Shown here: piece by piece, positions 21,487-34,389 of the stretch
How the letters are laid out: every line of letters begins with the position of its first letter
How positions within the stretch are numbered: the stretch's first letter is position 1
Assembly (NCBI GenBank): GCA_964030475.1
Contig: CAXIPT010000008.1
Span: 4,863,121-4,927,120 of the forward strand
Length of the DNA stretch: 64,000 bases
Source of the DNA: Tethya wilhelma
Taxonomy: Eukaryota > Porifera > Demospongiae > Tethyida > Tethyidae
Direction: 5' to 3'
Notes under the pieces: generated by a model
What the model was told of the DNA's origin: nothing
Databases searched by the model: none
Seen by the model: only the letters and a program-made list of their open reading frames with translations
Position numbers and translations under genes: made by a program

Positions 21487-23079
21487 ATGGCTGTGAGTTA
21501 CTTCTAAACAAGCTTTATGTCTTTCACAAAATACAATATTGTGTTCCAAACTTGTTAAGGTTCACTAAATTTTGTTGTGCTTCATACATGGACAGTATTA
21601 GTACTTGCAGTTGTACTCATGCTGAGATGAGGCTACAATCATGCAATGTCATGCATTAGTGTGAAACCTGTGAGCACACATAATATCTATTATTAAAAGC
21701 AACGAGCAACTCCGAGTGTTAAGCTTCCTTGTCAAAGAACAAGTTTTTAAGTCAAAGTTATGGTGCATGAGCCCCAAATTAGTGTTAAGTTTTCCAGTCA
21801 GCTAGATAAAAATGTCAAACTGCACAAGTTTCCGAACGATCTGACAAAGAAGCCTTCACGGTATAAATGCTCTCATTTTAAACAACTGCTGTAGCTTTGT
21901 GAGTTTGTTGTAAATGCTACAGATAACACTAGCACTCGCTTCCATGTAAACAGAGCCACAATTAGCACCAACATTTATAGCATTAGGAATCTTATACGAC
22001 CAAACACACATACATACATACTTACACACAATCCAGACTGAACAGACAGCACTTGCTCCTCCCAACACTCCACTGTATGGTGATGATATTGACGACGATG
22101 ATGGTAAGACATGTGCACACAGTCTGTAACTTGAGTCATAAATGCAAGAGTACTGTAACTGGAAGTGTAAACTTAAACTAAACTGTATCCACTGAGTCAA
22201 ACAATTAGGGATACAATAATATCATACCTGTGATATTACGTATACACAAACTGCACCACAAGCTAGTGAAGGTTTGAACTCACATGTGGATGATACATTT
22301 GCACAGGTGAGCTGCCTCCGCCACCATACAGTATTCTGGTTACAATGGAAAGCATCAAGAGGGAGATACGTGTGGAGAAATCTAAGGGCCACAGCCACGA
22401 GTTCTATGCTTACAAAGTCACTGAGATCATCTTTAGAACAAGTTAGCCTGGACATACGTGCACACACACATGCATGTTACAACAGAGCCTACTAAGATTT
22501 TTTGCTCTATATTTCTCTGTAGTCATATGCAAGTTTTTGTTCTTGACTTTGGCAATTCTACCAGCTGTCATGGTCATTATGGGTAAGCATTGTAAAGTTT
22601 CAATTTGAATAATAATTACAGGAGTTTCTTTCCACGTCCCCTTAGGTTCAATCTACATGCACGATTGCCATGGAGAACCTAACATCCCAATATGGCTCGT
22701 TGTGTTTGGCTCCACAGCTCTTGTTGCTCTCAGCGTGAACGTGGGAAAGCACTTGCTCTGCTGTTGTCCAACTAAGCTGACGCTGACCTTCTGTTGCTAT
22801 AACATTGGGTCCTTGATTGAGGCCATACTTCATGTGTTTCTCTTTGTCTTCCAGATCATTGGAAGCTACTGGATTTATAGCTACTTCTTAGAGTTTCACA
22901 GTGACAAGTGTGCTGCAGACTTGCATCAATGCTGTAATCCGGTCCTCTACAAGTTTGCATTTGGCTCGATTGTGGCCATTCACGTCATGTTGGGCCTGAT
23001 TTTGGCTACATTTTGTACCATTGTGTGTATTCCTATGGTCCTCAAGAGTATAGCCGTTGCTCTCTGGTACGGAAACTGA
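21487..23079 (+). CDS. T2: TMEM272-like four-TM protein (230 aa)
   Basis: Exons 21487-21492, 22046-22103, 22307-22441, 22523-22582 and 22646-23079 (693 nt). The first coding exon is only ATGGCT, as in T3 and T4. The N-terminus is acidic (DDIDDDDG) with PPPPYS, a PPxY motif. TM1 exon: LAILPAVMVIMG. The last exon starts SIYMHDCHGEPNIPIWLVVFG. The loop between TM2 and TM3 is short, and TM4 is less Cys-rich than in T1 or T4. One donor is the weak GTTAGC at 22442, accepted because phase and paralogue alignment demand it. Confidence 0.6.
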
Positions 23080-23309
23080 ACAATCTTTTCACTGAACATT
23101 TCCGTTTGAGAACTTATTGTTGTAAGAAAAACAAACAATAATATTATTGTTGTTTAAATGTTAGTCTGCATGCGTGCACGTGACAATCGCTCGATAAATT
23201 ACTGAGCATGCGCAGTTGATCTCTTATGTGTTTCCGCGAAGAGTGAGTGTGGCATTGTGACAGACAGAAGAGCTATATACTCAAGACTTTGGGAGATTCT
23301 TTGAAAGGC

Positions 23310-25127
23310 ATGGCTGTAAGTATCCTTGTTTGTAGTATGTTTTTTTTATATGTGTGCCTATACTGACATGACAAGCAATCATGACAATGACCAGATTAGT
23401 TGCTTACTGTTTAGCTCTGTAATATTATCTTGCAGATAATATCACCTTACTTGGATCAATGTTTATGTTTGATATCCAGTGGCATGACTCTGACTAAGAT
23501 CATGCTGACAGGCCACTCAGTGTCGACTCATTATGTTTAACTAGTGCACATACTAGTGTAGTTAAGTTTATCTAAACACCCAACTAATAGATACAAGAAA
23601 ATGCATTGCACACTAGGCGTTGCGTACAATTATTGCTATATCCAGGCAAGAAAAACTAACACATAACATGAATTATAGCATATTAGCCAGTGATCTTTGA
23701 ATGACTGCCAACTCAAGTAGAACCAAAACATACTGAGCTTACTATAGATTGTATCGTTGAACTGGCATAAGGCATATACTCAATCACTTCCTCCAAACTC
23801 TGATGATAAACAGGACATGCACTCTGTTTGCTATAGTATAATGCACTATGGTTTCCTTGTAGCAATAAAATTACCCCATTGACCTACTCTATCAGTTCCT
23901 TTGAATCTTTTCAAACAGGAGCAAATAAGACTGCTTTGTGCTGGTGAAGCCAACGACAGTGATAATGATAGTAAGGCAAAGCTTCAGGAATCAGGACAAA
24001 AGCAAGGTTACCATAATAATAGTACCATGCACTGTATATTATAGGCATGTGTGTTAGTTTCCTTGAGCTAAGAGAAAATGATTGTGCTTGCGTGTGTGTT
24101 TAGTGCACAGTGTATGGTATACCATGATAGACATCGGGTTTCAGTTACACCTTGGCTTATCATTATAATTTTCTATATCTGACAGCTTCTAAAGGAAACA
24201 GAGGTGATGAAGAAGGAGGTTATCCCATCATTGGTACCATAATGGATCGCATTCAAGATGCTGACGATGAGTCTAGCAGCATCTGTGACTTTGGTTTCAG
24301 AGTCTACGACATCTTCTGTGGATCACGTGAGTTATTGTACAACTTTACAAGCATAGATCTAGAGATACAGGATTGAATTTTAAAACACACTCCTAATGTT
24401 ATTATTCATCTTTCAGTGCCTGTTATGGTGTGTGCTCTGTTGTTCGCTGGTGCTCCAGTTTCATCTGTTGTAATCGGTATGTACAATGGGAATATCAAGG
24501 CCAGCTTTTCTCAATAAGTCATGCTTGCCGCTACGCAAACACTCACTTTTCAGATTACTCCATACATATATACATACACACAATGCATGTACCCACATGC
24601 TGCACATACTTTTTCCATTTGCAGGTAGTCTCTATATTGACGACTGTCCAGGGAAGCCAGTGATTCCAATATGGCTGATTGTCTTTGGATCCATCGTTCT
24701 ACTCCAAACAGCCGTCAACATAACAAAGAGATTCTTTCGCTGTAAAATGAAAAAGAAAGTCAAAGATGCAGAAATGGTCGGTGAGGCTACTTCGTACAAT
24801 CCGACATCACAGGAGGCTTACGTCGACATTGGACTGTGGTTGAGAAACACTGCAAACGTAATCGAAGCAGTTGTCCTCATTTTCTTGATGGCCTGGCTCG
24901 TGGTTGGAAGTTACTTTGTGTTCGAGTACTACGTTAAGGAAGGGTTCAACTGCAGGAGTGACACATTTGAAAAGTGCTGTCATCCTGTTCCTTTCTTTTA
25001 TTCGTTTGTCCTCCTCCTAACTATCTTTGCCATTATTGGAGTGGTGCTGTTGACCCTGCTGTGTGTCTTTGGGGGAATAGGTATAGTGGTCCTCATCTCG
25101 TGTCTTGCTGGAGTGTGTGGCTACTGA
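23310..25127 (+). CDS. T3: TMEM272-like four-TM protein (253 aa)
   Basis: Exons 23310-23315 (ATGGCT), 23919-23970, 24186-24326, 24417-24476 and 24625-25127 (762 nt). The acidic N-terminus carries no PPxY and ends IFCGS. TM1 exon: LLFAGAPVSSVVIG. The last exon starts LYIDDCPGKPVIPIWLIVFG, then a Lys-rich loop (KRFFRCKMKKKVKD), TM3 (LIFLMAWLVVGSYFVFE), CCHPVPFFYSF and TM4. CACGTG lies 128 bp upstream and gagcatgcgca about 97 bp upstream. Confidence 0.6.
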
Positions 25128-25308
25128 TTCATAGTGACTCATTTGATACTGTACGTTTCATTAATTTTGAATTTCCCGCTTCAAAGTTTATGTACAATGA
25201 CATCATTATGATGTAAGCTAATAATTCGAAATCACGTGCTCAAATTTCATTATCTTGGGTGGAGTGTGTTTACTGATCAGCAATAAATAGCGAGAAACAG
25301 ACAAGGAG

Positions 25309-26606
25309 ATGGCTGTAAGTAATATATTCGTAAACTGATCTAATGTGCATGATATGTAGACTGACATGTTACCGATCTCAAGCCAGATTATCGAGTAAAA
25401 CTAGTTGAAAGAATAGTGCTGACGGCACATGTCAAATATCGTTCCAAGGGGTTGCACAATTGAGTATTCTCTATAATTTTTGTATTCAGAGTGAAGCACC
25501 ACCTAGCTACAATGATGCTGTCAAGAGCAGAGGTAAGCATGTCATGTATCCCCAGTATGCTCAGCCACACAAACACACACACACACACACGTACAGATGC
25601 CCCTCCGAGCTACGACCAGATATTTGGTGTGTCTGAGATCAAGCAAGCAAAGGAAGATTCATCCAACAAGGGTGTATTTGCCGTCAAACTTTGTGAAATA
25701 CTGTGTGGATCAGGTATTAACAAAATTGAGGGAATGAATGGACTTGTCTACAGGCATGTATAAGGATCTGAATCTTTTATCAACATTGTGTTATGATACA
25801 TCTACCCCATTCAAGGTACTGTACTCTTGAATGGGGCAGGATGGGCCATAGTGTGTGTCAACATTGGGCAGGATGCTTATTTTAATTTCATCTGGATTCC
25901 TTGAAACCTGTATGCTGACAATGTATTATGTCACCTATTTCTCTGTGCACACACTCAATACAGTCGCTTGTATGATATGTGTGCTCATTTTGGCTGCTCT
26001 ACCTGTTGCAATGATTGTAATTGGTAAGCTATAATGACAAAATAGATACATGTCCTATCGTATGACTTTGTGAACCTCATTGCAATAAACAACACCTCAT
26101 TCACATGTGTGTGTGTGTGTGTGTGTGTATTGTTTGAAGGTTCTGTGTATCTCAACGATTGTCCTGATCGCGATAGGATCCCCATCTGGCTTATTGTCTT
26201 TGGGTGTGTGAGTCTCCTTCAGACGTTGGTCAATATTGTCAAGCGTTGCTTCAAGCTCCTCACCAAGGACAGCGAGGGTGATGGGGGAGAGGGGAGGGAG
26301 AGGAACAAGAACTATGGAGGACGTGGGGGCAATTGCCTGGAGTCCTTTCTCTCTTTCTTTCTCTTCATTTGGATCATCATTGGTAGTGTGTGGGTGTTCG
26401 GATTTTGGGACGAGTACCGTTTAGACAATGACACTCGGTGTTCTCCTGACCATGAGTTTTGCTGCCACCCTGTCCCCTATCTCTTCTCCTTCATAACGTT
26501 GATCGTGATCTACTCTATCTCTGCACTTGTGTGTTGCTGTTGTTGTTGTTGCTTCTGCGTGCTTGCTATCTTTGCCGGAGCTTCAGCTGGTGATGGTGAT
26601 GAATAA
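25309..26606 (+). CDS. T4: TMEM272-like four-TM protein (230 aa)
   Basis: Exons 25309-25314 (ATGGCT), 25490-25532, 25597-25713, 25964-26023 and 26140-26606 (693 nt). The N-terminus holds two PPSY motifs, EAPPSYNDA and DAPPSYDQI, one per exon, so the exon pair looks duplicated. TM1 exon: LILAALPVAMIVIG. The last exon starts SVYLNDCPDRDRIPIWLIVFG. The loop is Gly/Arg-rich, TM3 is FLFIWIIIGSVWVFG, and TM4 contains seven consecutive Cys. CACGTG at 25233 is 71 bp upstream of the start. Confidence 0.65.
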
Positions 26607-27266
26607 CTGGCTGTAGAAACAGTTTAATTGTATTTGATCTTTTGTATCCAGTCCTCACGTGATTTAAATTTTATCTTTCTATAAATTAATGCAAAATTAT
26701 AACAGTACTATAGGTTGCTTAGTTGGTCTATTCAGCTAGTATATATGTGGTTCCTTGTTATAAGGATCAATAATATTTCTTAAGTACTTGTGAATCTGTA
26801 TATGTTTATGTACTTGTGATGTCCCACTATATGTATATTTACACTAATGGTATTGTTTATTTGCAAGTCTGTCATGGAATATTGTTTTTCATTCAGGGGA
26901 GAATTTTACAGCTTGCTTGCCTGTTCATTAGTGGTGCTATTTTGTAAAACTGGCATCAATCAAAACTGTTATGTTTTTTTTTACACTTGAGCTTTTGTCA
27001 ACCTGAGCCTATGTATTGTCTGTCAGTGTGGTATTGTGACTTATATATATGCAACTACAGTAATTTCCATCAATCAATGGGTGCTGTATATACATTTTAG
27101 GCAAAAAAACAAACAGAAATGTGTTGAAAATAACTTTATTAAATCAGTTTTTTTAAAGAAACTATCCATTAGCATTTTCACTCAATGACATGTAAAACTT
27201 GCACAAATTTGTGTCTAAAGCTATTGCAGTATATGCAGTAACAAAGCTGAGCATAAAAAAAATAAC
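26607..27266. other. Intergenic region T4-T5
   Basis: AT-rich. CACGTG at about 26655 and scattered poly-T. I see no gene. Confidence 0.4.
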
Positions 27267-28449
27267 ATGGCTTTGGCTGCACAACAAGTTCAAGTTAGTG
27301 TTCAAGAGAATCGTATTAGATGTGTTGAGAGAGACATTGTTGTTCTCCCTGAATTGGGTGTAGCAGCCGAAGTCCAGAAAGTCACTGAAGCTATTGATCT
27401 TGGAGGAGGAGTGGTAGCTGTTCGTGAGTTTGAAGAGGTCGAGGTGACAAATCTTGGCGGTGTTCAGAGGGAGCCTACAAGAGTGAGTTGGGAATACAAA
27501 TAGAGCCATTCAGGATAGCTTGTTGTATGCAAAAAAAAGCATTAGTATTAGTATAGTAGAATGTACATTTATTTTGTCCTGCTCACACTCATACATACAT
27601 GTATATACAGAAAGCAATCACTGCACAGCCACGTCAAGTACGAACACAACCTCCTCCTGCCACACCTAGTCCCACACCTCCAGCTGCCTCTCAAACAAAC
27701 ACTCAGCCAACAACAAATCAACAGCAGCAACCGACAAGCACAACTAACAAGCCTGCTTCACCAGTACGACGCCATTTTTCCGAAAGACGTTCTAGTAATT
27801 GTCCTCCCAAGAATATTGTTTCTGCTGTTGGCAAATACAATAAGATATGCAACAAGGGTATGTGTTAGGTCAGTGCTTGAATACTTATCTTATTCAGTCC
27901 TGTTTTTCTGTACAATCATATATACAGGTCCATGTTTTGTCTTTATTTTGCTTCTCGCTGCCCTGCCTATAGCTGCCATTGTGATTGGTAATGCAACATC
28001 CGTGTGTACATGTACATTGTGTTAGTGTCATTTAGTCATTGCTGCTTTCAGGTTTCCTTTACTTCAATGACTGTCCTGGGGAGCCTATGATTCCCATCTG
28101 GCTCATTGTATTTGGCTTTGCTTGCCTCCTCCAGACTGGCATGCGTTGCATAAGGAAGTGCTGCTGTACCAGCTGTGATGATGATGACAAGAGAGGTGCC
28201 TATTGGTTTGGAAATTGTGTAGAGCTCTTCTTGTTGCTGTCTCTCACTGGGTGGATTTTTGTCGGTAGTGTGTGGATTTTTAGAGACTTCTTCTCTCTTG
28301 CCATATGTTCCTCTGATAGTACTGTTAATATGTGCTGTCATCTTGTGCCCTTTTTCTATACAATGTCACTGATCATTGCAGCATTTGGTTTCATTGTTAT
28401 TGTTTGCATTGCATTTACTGGTATTATAGTATCAAGGTATGGAAACTGA
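27267..28449 (+). CDS. T5: N-module plus Pro-rich linker plus TMEM272-like core (306 aa)
   Basis: Exons 27267-27482, 27611-27857, 27928-27987 and 28052-28449 (921 nt). Exon 1 encodes the shared N-module (residues 1-72: VQVSVQENRIRCVERDIVV..., AIDLGGGVV). Exon 2 is a disordered Pro/Thr/Gln linker. Exon 3 is TM1 (LAALPIAAIVIG). Exon 4 starts LYFNDCPGEPMIPIWLIVFG, then a Cys/Asp loop (RKCCCTSCDDDDK), TM3 and TM4. This fuses the module to the same four-TM core that in T1-T4 has other N-termini, through a compatible exon border. Confidence 0.6.
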
Positions 28450-28656
28450 GTACCTTAGTTTTTGAATAACATTGTTATATAATTATCTGAGTGGGTGTGC
28501 TCTCCAACATTTACATGTGCGCATGTTCAGTAGGATTGCAATGTTAACTGTGCTCATTCGTTAGTGTATATATAGTAGTATTTCTTTTTTACGTCTGCTG
28601 TCTTGCTCTGCATTGCTTTGCGTTCAAAACTTAATAGTTCTTCAAGCTAGATAAGG

Positions 28657-29980
28657 ATGGCTCAGTTTCCTATGCCTGGACAAGACCCAACAGTTGGCTT
28701 CAAACAGGACCTCTGTGCTGAAAATCAAGGCACCATGATGCCGCAAAAGGATTCGGGTATTGCTCAGCAGGTGAGTGAAACAGCTGCAGTAGTTGATCTG
28801 TGATAGCATAATATTATAAGTCATGTTGTGGGTATAATTTATGGTGTGCAATATGCTTCTATAGCTCTGTATTGGTTATTCCAGGCATAATTGTATCCAG
28901 GCTATAGCTATATTCAAACCTGTATTCAGCGAATCTAGTAGATTATCAGGATTCTACATGCAATTTGTGTTGTTTTTCAGTTTTTTTGAGCTCCAATGTA
29001 AATGATTGTAACTAATTGTTTATTGTTTTTTTTTTATTCTTTCAATAACTATATCAACTTCAGGCTCCCTATCAGAATCAAGCTGGAGTACCACCACCTA
29101 CACAGGGCCATTATGGAAACACTGGAGGTATATCTTGTCAGTGAGAGTACTAGTACTTTAATACATGGCATTGTGAGGAGTACCCATGCACGCATATTTG
29201 CATGCATATAATTATACCCCTGACTTCTGTTAAAGTTTCTATCTTCATCATGATCTGAATATTATTGTCTGAATTTGTCTCCATAGCTAGTGCAGCCCCC
29301 CCACCATACTTTCCTCAACCAGTTCCACAACAGCCCATGATGGCACCCCCACAGCCAGCTGCTCCAGCCATTACACAGGCTCAAGTATGTATGATTGCAA
29401 GAAATGTTAATTATCAAGATGATTTTAATAGTATACAAACTTTTGTACTTTAGGATGTGAACGTTAGTGTGGTTAACACTGGAGCACAACCTGCAGTTGT
29501 ACAAGTCCATCGAGGAGCAAGTGACATTGGTAGTGGAGCTATGATATTTGCTATTGTGACCTCTCTTGGCATTCTGGTTTGTGGATGCTGGTGGAGTTTT
29601 CTTTGCACAATACCTGCCATTTTCTTGGCTGCTAATGTGAGAATGGTTTTCACGACATTGTATAGATACAGTTAGTGTGCAAATCAATAAACCATCACAT
29701 ATTGTAGGTTACTTTAATCTCAGGGTCTGATAATTGTGCATGCATTATAATTGTATTTGCATGCATAATGTATTAATGCATGGTGTAGGCTACATCAGCT
29801 GGATCACGTGGTGACTTTGAACGAGCCGGCACGAGCAATAAACTCTCCATTGGACTTACAGTGGCTGGTATTGTAAGCACTGTGATTGGATTTATAGTGC
29901 TCATTATTGGAGTCGTATTTGGAACGATAGGTGCAGGAACAGCAGCAGCTGCAGCAACAACATCAGAAGTTTTACTATAA
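28657..29980 (+). CDS. D1: CD225/dispanin-like two-TM protein (216 aa)
   Basis: Exons 28657-28770, 29064-29127, 29287-29384, 29454-29636 and 29789-29980 (651 nt). A Pro/Gln-rich N-terminus with APPPYFPQ (PPxY) is followed by SGAMIFAIVTSLGILVCGCW (TM-like segment 1). The CD225-type loop AIFLAANATSAGSRGDFERA follows, then TM2 (LTVAGIVSTVIGFIVLIIGV). The topology and the small-residue A...A-x-GD-x-A loop fit IFITM/PRRT/SynDIG relatives. Unlike D2 and D3, it has no N-module. Probable endomembrane or surface protein; function not assigned. Confidence 0.6.
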
Positions 29981-30278
29981 TAAGTGAGAGTTATATTTCC
30001 AGAGTGGTGACCTCATTCAAGTTTTACATTTTTAGAATCCTAGTTTTCTGAGTGTGTATTTTCTTGCTTTACAGTTATTAATTTCTTGTAGTAGTAGTGT
30101 TAGTCATTTTCATGGACATTATTTAGTGCTTTTGCTGTGTGTATACCGAAATGGGGCGTGGTTATTCTTTGCGCATGCTCACTAGATCGTTCCGCCGCTC
30201 TTTCATGCTCCGATCCAGCCGCCGAGCAACAAAGACGTTTGTTTTTTCGAAGTTGGCTTGCTTGCTGAGAAAGAATCA

Positions 30279-31776
30279 ATGGCCCAACTAGCTGCTCAAG
30301 ATGTAAAGGTTGTAGCCGGAGAAGACCACGCTGTTGGTGTCAGGAAGGATCTCTATGTTGATACTGAACAGGGAGTGGCACTTGAAGTAGAAAATGTTGC
30401 CGTTGCAGTGGACCTCGGTGATGGTAGAGTTGGCATGGCACAGCATGTCAATGCCACTGCTGTCGATCTAGAGCAACCGGTAAGCCACAATCAAGCATGA
30501 AGGTTTACTGATTATATTCTAGATGGCTGATCTCTGTGACAATATCAACACTAGCTAAACTGAAGTAAATCATTATTTCCTTCCAGCAACAGCAAGGCTA
30601 TCCCTATCCCCAGGCAGGTCAGGCTCCCTACTATCCACCACCAACTGCAAATCCTTACTACAACACTGCAGGTATTTCATGTAGGATCTTGCCAATTGGT
30701 CAATCAGATGTGGCATCCACAATGTCTTACGCTGCCAGCATGTATGCACACATGAATCACTATAATAATAGCTAAGCTGACTTCTTTTTGACTTTCAGCT
30801 TGCTTACATGCATAAAGAGCATGATTCACTAAGTTGATTTGTTTAAGCATTCATAAGCTTAGGTGATTGTGTGTAAAAGGCAGATGGTGCATTTCATCAG
30901 CAGCTGCAAAACAAGTTTTTGTGGCCATAATAAAGCCTGAGACTGTAGTATTGGTTTCGGTATTTGTGACTATAACAACACTAGTGTATAGTTAAACATA
31001 CTAACACTCACCACGCAAGATACATGGCTTCTCTCTTGCACCCTTATTCATTGCTAGCTGATTAGATAAGCCGATTTCAGTCTATACACAATTCCGTCTA
31101 CAAATTTGATTTTATCACCTATCATAACACTATTGTGTTTCTATTGGATCCCTATACAGCTCCAGCGCCCCCTCCCTATTACCCCCAGCAGTCAGTTCCA
31201 GCTCCCATACATTCTCCTCCACCAATGATCACTCAGAATCAAGTAGGTTTGTTCATAAACACTGGATCACTAATTATCTCCTTATTCATGATGCATGCAG
31301 ATCTCAATATTTTAATAAATTGACTGGCTTTCTCTAAACAGGATGTGAAGGTTGTGGTTCAACAGGAACCAGCTCGAGTGGTCCATGTTCACAATCAGGG
31401 AACAAGTAACTATGGCAGTGGAGCTATGATATTGGCAGTCATGGCCACATTCTGTATCCTGTTCTTTGGTTGTTGGTGGAGTCTTATTTGCACATTTGCT
31501 GCCATTTTCTTGGCTGCTAGTGTGAGTCTTATTACACCCGACAAGTACCAACATGATTGTGCATAATTATATCTTTGATCAAAACTGGCAAACTCCACTT
31601 ATTCTCTGTAGGCTACATCAGCAGGAGCAAGGGGAGATCTCTCCAGTGCTAAGACAAACAACAATGCATCTTTTGGGTGTACTGCGTGTGCTATTGTGAG
31701 CACTGTGATTGGAATGGCCATCCTGTTTGGAGTTGCATTCAGTTCATCAGCATCAAGCTCTAGTTCATCCTATTAA
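30279..31776 (+). CDS. D2: N-module plus CD225/dispanin-like protein (237 aa)
   Basis: Exons 30279-30479, 30587-30671, 31160-31242, 31342-31521 and 31612-31776 (714 nt). Exon 1 is the N-module (VKVVAGEDHAVGVRKDLYVD, AVDLGDGRV). A Tyr/Pro/Gln-rich linker with PPPYYPQ follows. Next is the core SGAMILAVMATFCILFFGCW, then AIFLAASATSAGARGDLSSA and the second TM. A Ser-rich end closes the protein. The promoter contains gcgcatgctca at about 30171, the reverse of the word at T1 and T3. Confidence 0.6.
30672..31159. other. D2 intron 2
   Basis: 488 bp of AT-rich intron; no coding or RNA feature seen. Confidence 0.4.
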
Positions 31777-32463
31777 GGTTGAAAATGTGGTACATTTCAG
31801 TGAAAGACGCCTAAAGGAACATGTAGTCTTTGTGTTTTATGATTGACTGTAAATTTGTGTTGTACGATTGTGCATTTGCGTAAAAATGACATCATTTGGC
31901 GCTCGCGCGCCCGGCGTGTCCCGTACGCTGAATATATGGCCCGGTGAGTTAGCTTGTCTATTAAACTGAAATCTCTGCCTTTTCACTTGTGTAGCATCTT
32001 ATGATCTGGGTAATTTCATTATAGTTTAGGGTGTGGGAATCAGTTAGGATTTGTACGGGTGATTTCAGTGTAAGTGACATGCTGTGCAAACCATGCGTGA
32101 ACTAAACTGTTGTGAGGCTATACAAGAGAAAAGTTTGATGAAGTTAACTATTTGAAAAGTTAATTGACATGAAAAACCAAAACACTGCATCCATGCTAGC
32201 GCTATTGTGATCATATCTCTGGTATGAAACTGCAGCTGGATCTATCACGGAGTTCTTGCTTTCTATAAATGTAAACACTAGGAAAATGTGGGCGTGTGTG
32301 TCAGTGTACGTGTAGGAGCACTTGGGGCCGGGGGCATGGGGGTAGAGATTTGGGAGGGGGCTGAGCCCTGAGAGATTGTCCGCATATCGTACGCGCGCCG
32401 TCTCACGGTCTCAGTTTCGGAAACGTTTTCCCGATCCAATCTTGCAGGAGAAGTTTCAAAAGG
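31777..32463. other. Intergenic region D2-D3
   Basis: No ORF of note. A GC-rich patch gcgctcgcgcgcccggcg at about 31899 lies some 565 bp upstream of the D3 start. Confidence 0.4.
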
Positions 32464-34136
32464 ATGGCCGTAGCAGCTCGTCATGCTCAAGTAGCGGTTG
32501 GAAAAGACCACGTAATCGGTGTAGAGAGGGAGGTGGTCATTGATTCTAAAAGCGGAGTTGCGGTACAAGTTGAAAAGGTCACAGCAGCGGTGAATCTCGG
32601 CGATGGTAAAGTTTTTGTAGGCCAACAACAGAGGGTGGTAGGAGTGGCAACAGGTAAGCCACAGTAATGGTGATATTTGATGTGTTATAATAATCAATAA
32701 TAATTGTCATACTTAACTTGTGTAGTTCGTTATGCCATGGAGTATATAATGTTTTGTGAAATCAAAAAATTAATATTAGCATGCATGCAGGCATGATTGA
32801 TATCACATAATAATTATCATGATTAAAACTACAATCATGTGTGCACTGTCAACAATTACTTATATCATGTTTACTCTAATTAGACACTAGCCAACTGTAT
32901 AGCTATCTTAAACTCCATTAATTTTATTGCACCTGCATTAATATTGGTCATGAATACTGCATAGCGGCTTATCTCTGCAATCATGATTGCATGTATATGG
33001 ACAATTGATTTCATTGTATAGCCCGGCAACTGCTAGGCATAGTTTTCATGGAACAGCCCCCATGCTGAGTATAGTGGACCACACACACTTTCAATATGGC
33101 TGACGATGGTCTCAAGTTATATATATAGCTGTGCAACTGTCAGAATAATTATTCAGTATTATGATTAATTGGTATTAATAATTATTGGCTACATGCAGGT
33201 CAAGATAATCCTCCTCCATATAGTCCACCGGTATGGGCTAATAACAATAATCATTTTGAATATATATATAATTACCCAAGTTCCTTTCACCTTTTCAGCC
33301 TGCCGTTACAGCTCAACCAAGAGCAGTTCACTATGTTCATCCAACCACTGTTCACTCTTCAACAGACTACGGTTCTGGAGCTATGATATTTGCTATTGTG
33401 ATCTCCTTTTGTCTTTTCTTCTGTGGTTGTTGGTGGGGTCTTGTTTGCACGATCACAGCTGTTTTCCTTGCCTCTAGTGTGAGTTTGCATGCTTATAATG
33501 TCATACTGATTATATATATTGTTGATAACATGCATGGTATACATATAATCGTATTTAATTATATAGGCCCAGATAAATAATGCTGGCATTTTTTGAGTAT
33601 TATAGGTAGCTAAAAGCAATTTGCAATATTCGAGCATTATAGGTAACTTTTAAGCGTACTTAGTAAAATGAATGCTCTGCCAGTAGAACAATCATTGGTC
33701 TGAATCCCTTAATACAATGTCATTATAAAATCAGTGTTTTTGTGATTGTTTTGTCGAATCTGGTGAAGCAATAAATGAGCAATATAGCTACAACTGGAAA
33801 GCATTATAGGGCATTTTTGCTAGCACTAAAGAAATGAATTATAGGTTGAAAAAAAGCATTATTTATCGGGGCCTTTATTAATTTTAATATATTATTTTAG
33901 ACTAGTTGGTTCAAGCATGTGTTAAATTTGAGTCAATCTCAATGACTAGAGTATACATTGGAACATTATCATTACAGGCTTCATCAGCAGGAGAAAAGGG
34001 AGAATTTTCTCGTGCTCAGTCAAACTCCAATCAGTCTGTTGGATGTACAGTGACCGGTATTGTATGTGCAGGCATTGGATATGGAATTCTGTTGGGAGTT
34101 GCCATCACTAACAACTCAACATCAGATTCAACCTGA
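32464..34136 (+). CDS. D3: N-module plus CD225/dispanin-like protein (186 aa)
   Basis: Exons 32464-32653, 33199-33230, 33299-33478 and 33978-34136 (561 nt). The exon 1 N-module (VAVGKDHVIGVEREVVIDSK, AAVNLGDGKV) is almost identical at the DNA level to T6 exon 1. It ends in phase 1, not phase 0 as in the other module exons. The tiny exon 2 holds PPPYSPP. The core is SGAMIFAIVISFCLFFCGCW, then AVFLASSASSAGEKGEFSRA and TM2. Shortest of the three. Confidence 0.6.
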
Positions 34137-34389
34137 AGTACTAGTTTTGATTTAAGTTTGAAAAAATGAATTGAGACTTAACAATAGTATTTTGCATTAG
34201 GTATAGTTCTGTACTATGGAATGTATTTCTAGATCGAGTAGATTTTAACATGTTAATAGACCATTGCTTGTTGTAATTTTTGTTATATTAATGCAAGCCA
34301 GGCGTGCGCATGCGCATGCATGATTGGCATGACATTGTGCGATAACTGGATCGACTTGCGCTTGAAGTGTACAGTAATTCACGTATAGA

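Noticed and set aside
21856..22495. Minus-strand ORFs in the T2 introns
   Set aside because: No domain, no splice partners, and they overlap T2 exons fixed by phase and paralogue alignment.
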